This document shows, in pieces, positions 61,932 through 64,000 of a stretch of 64,000 nucleotides of DNA (position 1 is the stretch's first letter; each line of letters opens with the position of its first letter). Made by a program: the position numbers and the translations under genes. Under the pieces are notes generated by a model. The model worked only from the letters and a program-made list of their open reading frames with translations, ran no database searches and was not told the DNA's origin. The stretch covers positions 62,001 to 126,000 of the forward strand of contig CAYYPL010000006.1 in the NCBI GenBank assembly GCA_964473555.1. Direction: 5' to 3'. Source of the stretch: UBA11400 sp964473555 (GTDB lineage: Bacteria > Bacteroidota > Rhodothermia > Balneolales > HLUCCA01).

Positions 61932-62993
61932 TTACAGGTAGCCTTTTTTGACGAGCAGCTCGGCGTTAAGGATGGCTCCACCTGCCGCCCCACGCACGGT
62001 GTTGTGTCCAAGCGCGACGAAAGAAACATCAAATACGTTGGCTTTGCGCACGCGTCCAACGCTGACTTGCATGCCGTTTTCATTGTAGGCATTTTTGCGT
62101 GGCTGCGGAAATCGCGGATCATCATAGACTTTGAGTGGCACTTTCGGAGCAAACGGCAAATCTATGTCCTTGAGCGGACTCTCCCAGTTTTTCAAGGTCT
62201 CCGACACCTCTTCGATGGATGCGGCCTTGCGGACAAACTCAACGGTTACCGCCAATAAGTGTCCTTCGATGGTCGGAACACGAGTCGCGGTCGCTTCCAG
62301 CGGAAAATCAGCATGCTTCAAGGTCCCATCTGCCTGCAATTCAGCTAACAACTTGAGCGGCTCCTCGGCGATCTTAGGTTCCTCGCCTCCAATGTATGGA
62401 ACCACGTTACCCAGGATATCGAGACTGGCTACTCCGGGATATCCAGCGCCTGATACCGACTGCAATGAGGTCAAGATCACAGTTTTGATACCATATTTGT
62501 CATGCAACGGACGCAACGCAACCACCAACGGCACCACCACACAATTAGGATTCGTGACAATGAATCCCTTGCCTGACGGATCAAACGTCTGCTGTTTGAT
62601 CATTTCGATGTGATCCGGATTCACTTCCGGAACCAATAACGGCACATTAGGGTGTGTTCTGAAGTTCTTGGCATTCGAAATCACGGGGATTCCAGCCGCG
62701 GCGAATGCTCCCTCAACCTCGGTTGCAACGGATGAGTCGAGTCCCGAGAAAACCAGATCAACGCCTGGCATCTGAGCCGGATCACACGTAGTGACCGTCA
62801 TGGCCGCAATGTCCTCAGGAAGTTCAACCGCTTCGATCCAGTTTGTCGCCTCGCGATAGTTCTTTCCGGCAGAACGCTCGGATGCTCCGAGTGCAGTGAT
62901 CGTGAACCACGGATGCCCTTGCAGCAGGTTTATAAATTTCTGTCCAACAGCCCCGGTTGCCCCGAGTACCCCAACGTTATATTTCTTTGTCAT
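61932..62993 (-). CDS. asd: Aspartate-semialdehyde dehydrogenase, archaeal/fungal type
   Basis: 353 residues. NADP site NVGVLGATGAVGQKFI, active-site Cys151 in VTNPNCVVVPL, LQSVSGAGYPGV, and catalytic region PTIEGHLLAVTVEF; the C-terminal ANVFDVSFVALGHNTVRGAAGGAILNAELL is typical. Makes aspartate semialdehyde from aspartyl phosphate for lysine, methionine and threonine and for cell wall. The sequence type is the archaeal/fungal branch, not the E. coli one. Divergent from the GlyRS gene. Confidence 0.96.
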   Translation of the reverse strand: MTKKYNVGVLGATGAVGQKFINLLQGHPWFTITALGASERSAGKNYREATNWIEAVELPEDIAAMTVTTCDPAQMPGVDLVFSGLDSSVATEVEGAFAAAGIPVISNAKNFRTHPNVPLLVPEVNPDHIEMIKQQTFDPSGKGFIVTNPNCVVVPLVVALRPLHDKYGIKTVILTSLQSVSGAGYPGVASLDILGNVVPYIGGEEPKIAEEPLKLLAELQADGTLKHADFPLEATATRVPTIEGHLLAVTVEFVRKAASIEEVSETLKNWESPLKDIDLPFAPKVPLKVYDDPRFPQPRKNAYNENGMQVSVGRVRKANVFDVSFVALGHNTVRGAAGGAILNAELLVKKGYL

Positions 62994-63143
62994 TTTCTAA
63001 AACGGTTTAATGATGTCCTGTCCCTAACCAGGAAACTCAAAATATACGCAAAATCGTGCCCTTCTTTAAGTCTGAAGCCTAAATTTTCGTATATTCTGGG
63101 CTATATGGGATGATAATTCAACACAAATTTCACAACCAGCATC

Positions 63144-64000
63144 ATGTCAGACCTCAAAAGCCTTGATAAAATTGTATCGTTAGCCAAGCAACGCGGATTC
63201 ATTTTCCAGTCTTCCGAAATCTATGGCGGACTCTCAGCCGTGTATGACTATGCTCCGCTTGGGGTTGAGTTGAAACGAAACATCAACAAGGCGTGGTGGT
63301 CGGCAATGACCCAGAAACACGATAACATCGTGGGCATCGATGCGGCCATTCTGATGCATCCCAAGGTCTGGAAAGCCAGTGGACACGTGGACGGATTCAA
63401 TGATCCAATGATCGACGACAAGCAGTCCAAAATGCGTTATCGCGCCGATCACATCATCGAAGGACACATTGCCAGGCTCATCGAAAAGGGTAAAGACGAT
63501 CAGGCCGAAAAAGTTCAACACCTGCTCGATACCGCTGGATCACGCAAAAGTCTGACCGAAGACCTGTACAATATCATCATGGAAGAGGAGATCAAATCTC
63601 CGGATTCCGGTGCATTCGACTGGACCGAGGTACGTCAGTTCAATCTTATGTTCAAAACCCAATTTGGTGCGACTTCCACAGGGGAAGATTCAACCGTTTA
63701 TCTGCGTCCAGAGACTGCTCAAGGCATTTTTGTAAACTTCCTGAACGTCGTGAATACCTCCCGTCAGCAGGTTCCGTTTGGTATCGCCCAAATCGGTAAA
63801 GCGTTCAGAAACGAAGTCGTTGCCCGCCAGTTTGTGTTCCGTATGCGCGAGTTCGAACAGATGGAAATGCAATATTTCGTGCGTCCGGGTACCGACGAAG
63901 AAGCGTATACTCAGTGGCGCGACGAACGCCTGAACTGGCACAAAAGCATGGGTATCCGGGAGAAAAACCTTCGCTTTTTACCCCATCCGCAGGACAAACT
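63144..64000 (+). CDS. glyQS: Glycyl-tRNA synthetase, alpha2 type (5' part)
   Basis: 285 codons visible from the ATG at 63144; the frame is open to the window end. The N-terminal DKIVSLAKQRGFIFQSSEIYGGLSAVYDYAPLGVELKRN, GIDAAILMHPKVWKASGHVDGFNDP, YLRPETAQGIFVNF and class II motif 2 GKAFRNEVVARQFVFRMREFEQMEMQYF are diagnostic of the single-chain eukaryotic/archaeal-type enzyme, which attaches glycine to tRNA-Gly. About 200 residues of the C terminus lie outside the window. Confidence 0.97.
   Translation, partial: MSDLKSLDKIVSLAKQRGFIFQSSEIYGGLSAVYDYAPLGVELKRNINKAWWSAMTQKHDNIVGIDAAILMHPKVWKASGHVDGFNDPMIDDKQSKMRYRADHIIEGHIARLIEKGKDDQAEKVQHLLDTAGSRKSLTEDLYNIIMEEEIKSPDSGAFDWTEVRQFNLMFKTQFGATSTGEDSTVYLRPETAQGIFVNFLNVVNTSRQQVPFGIAQIGKAFRNEVVARQFVFRMREFEQMEMQYFVRPGTDEEAYTQWRDERLNWHKSMGIREKNLRFLPHPQDK

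Overview
The window looks like a chromosomal piece of a Balneolota/Rhodothermota-type bacterium (the Bacteroidota-Rhodothermota neighbourhood). The main evidence is two secreted proteins ending in the 'LGQNYPNPFNPTT...SGIYLY' type C-terminal sorting tag used by type IX secretion in these lineages, plus a GPH sugar symporter, BspA-type surface repeats and an alpha2-type glycyl-tRNA synthetase. Both Shine-Dalgarno-led and leaderless-looking starts occur. There is one 100-N scaffold gap (52472-52571). The species is not identifiable by eye.

Layout. 1-5.5 kb: the end of a hemW-like gene, an iodotyrosine-deiodinase-like flavoprotein, 5-oxoprolinase subunits PxpB/PxpC (both carrying in-frame repeat insertions) and a DPP-IV-like peptidase. 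At 5.96 kb is tRNA-Phe(GAA). 6.2-12.6 kb: a decaying surface-polysaccharide cluster on the minus strand (GT8 and ThDP enzyme each cut by one in-frame stop, a truncated GT2, WbsX, ATP-grasp, SDR) with two IS3-family remnants. 13-16.4 kb: DoxX-like membrane proteins, an MBOAT acyltransferase and an InlB-repeat lipoprotein.

16.5-23.6 kb holds the most unusual locus. Five tandem, very short genes (24-27 codons, 19628-20044, minus strand) encode nearly identical peptides with a Y-x-x-P-x-V motif and an invariant serine at residue 24. They sit just upstream of a PqqD-like RiPP recognition protein and a NTP_transf_5-type nucleotidyltransferase, behind two glycosyltransferases and an FAD oxidoreductase on the same strand. 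A convergent pair encodes an HprK-like kinase and an S26-type (Ser-His) signal peptidase. I read this as a peptide-modification system: RRE binding, serine phosphorylation, further transfer, and cleavage. No lasso cyclase or lasso leader protease is present.

23.8-34.9 kb: a Bor-family lipoprotein, a 13-repeat BspA-like T9SS cargo, a bacterial nitric oxide synthase next to KatG, a DMT exporter and a secreted deacetylase-like protein. 35.2-42.8 kb: a probable beta-1,3-glucan locus (GPH symporter, GH17, a 1138-residue GH94-related phosphorylase, a clan GH-A hydrolase). 43.2-48.5 kb: a LolA-like protein, two FtsX-type permeases, an ABC ATPase and an outer-membrane barrel in one operon. 49-53 kb: a defence/toxin-antitoxin island (HipBA, a GNAT-like/HTH pair, an orphan MNT protein). 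53-64 kb: housekeeping genes (HMCES, M24 and M1 peptidases, gamma-carbonic anhydrase, aminotransferase, aspartate-semialdehyde dehydrogenase, GlyRS).

Between genes the window is full of repeats of three kinds: 7-bp-period low-complexity tracts of several unrelated sequences; a structured repeat (families A and B) whose stems differ by compensatory changes; and clusters of perfect hairpins with a GAA triloop followed by a conserved ACTCAGC...ATCCCGAA tail.
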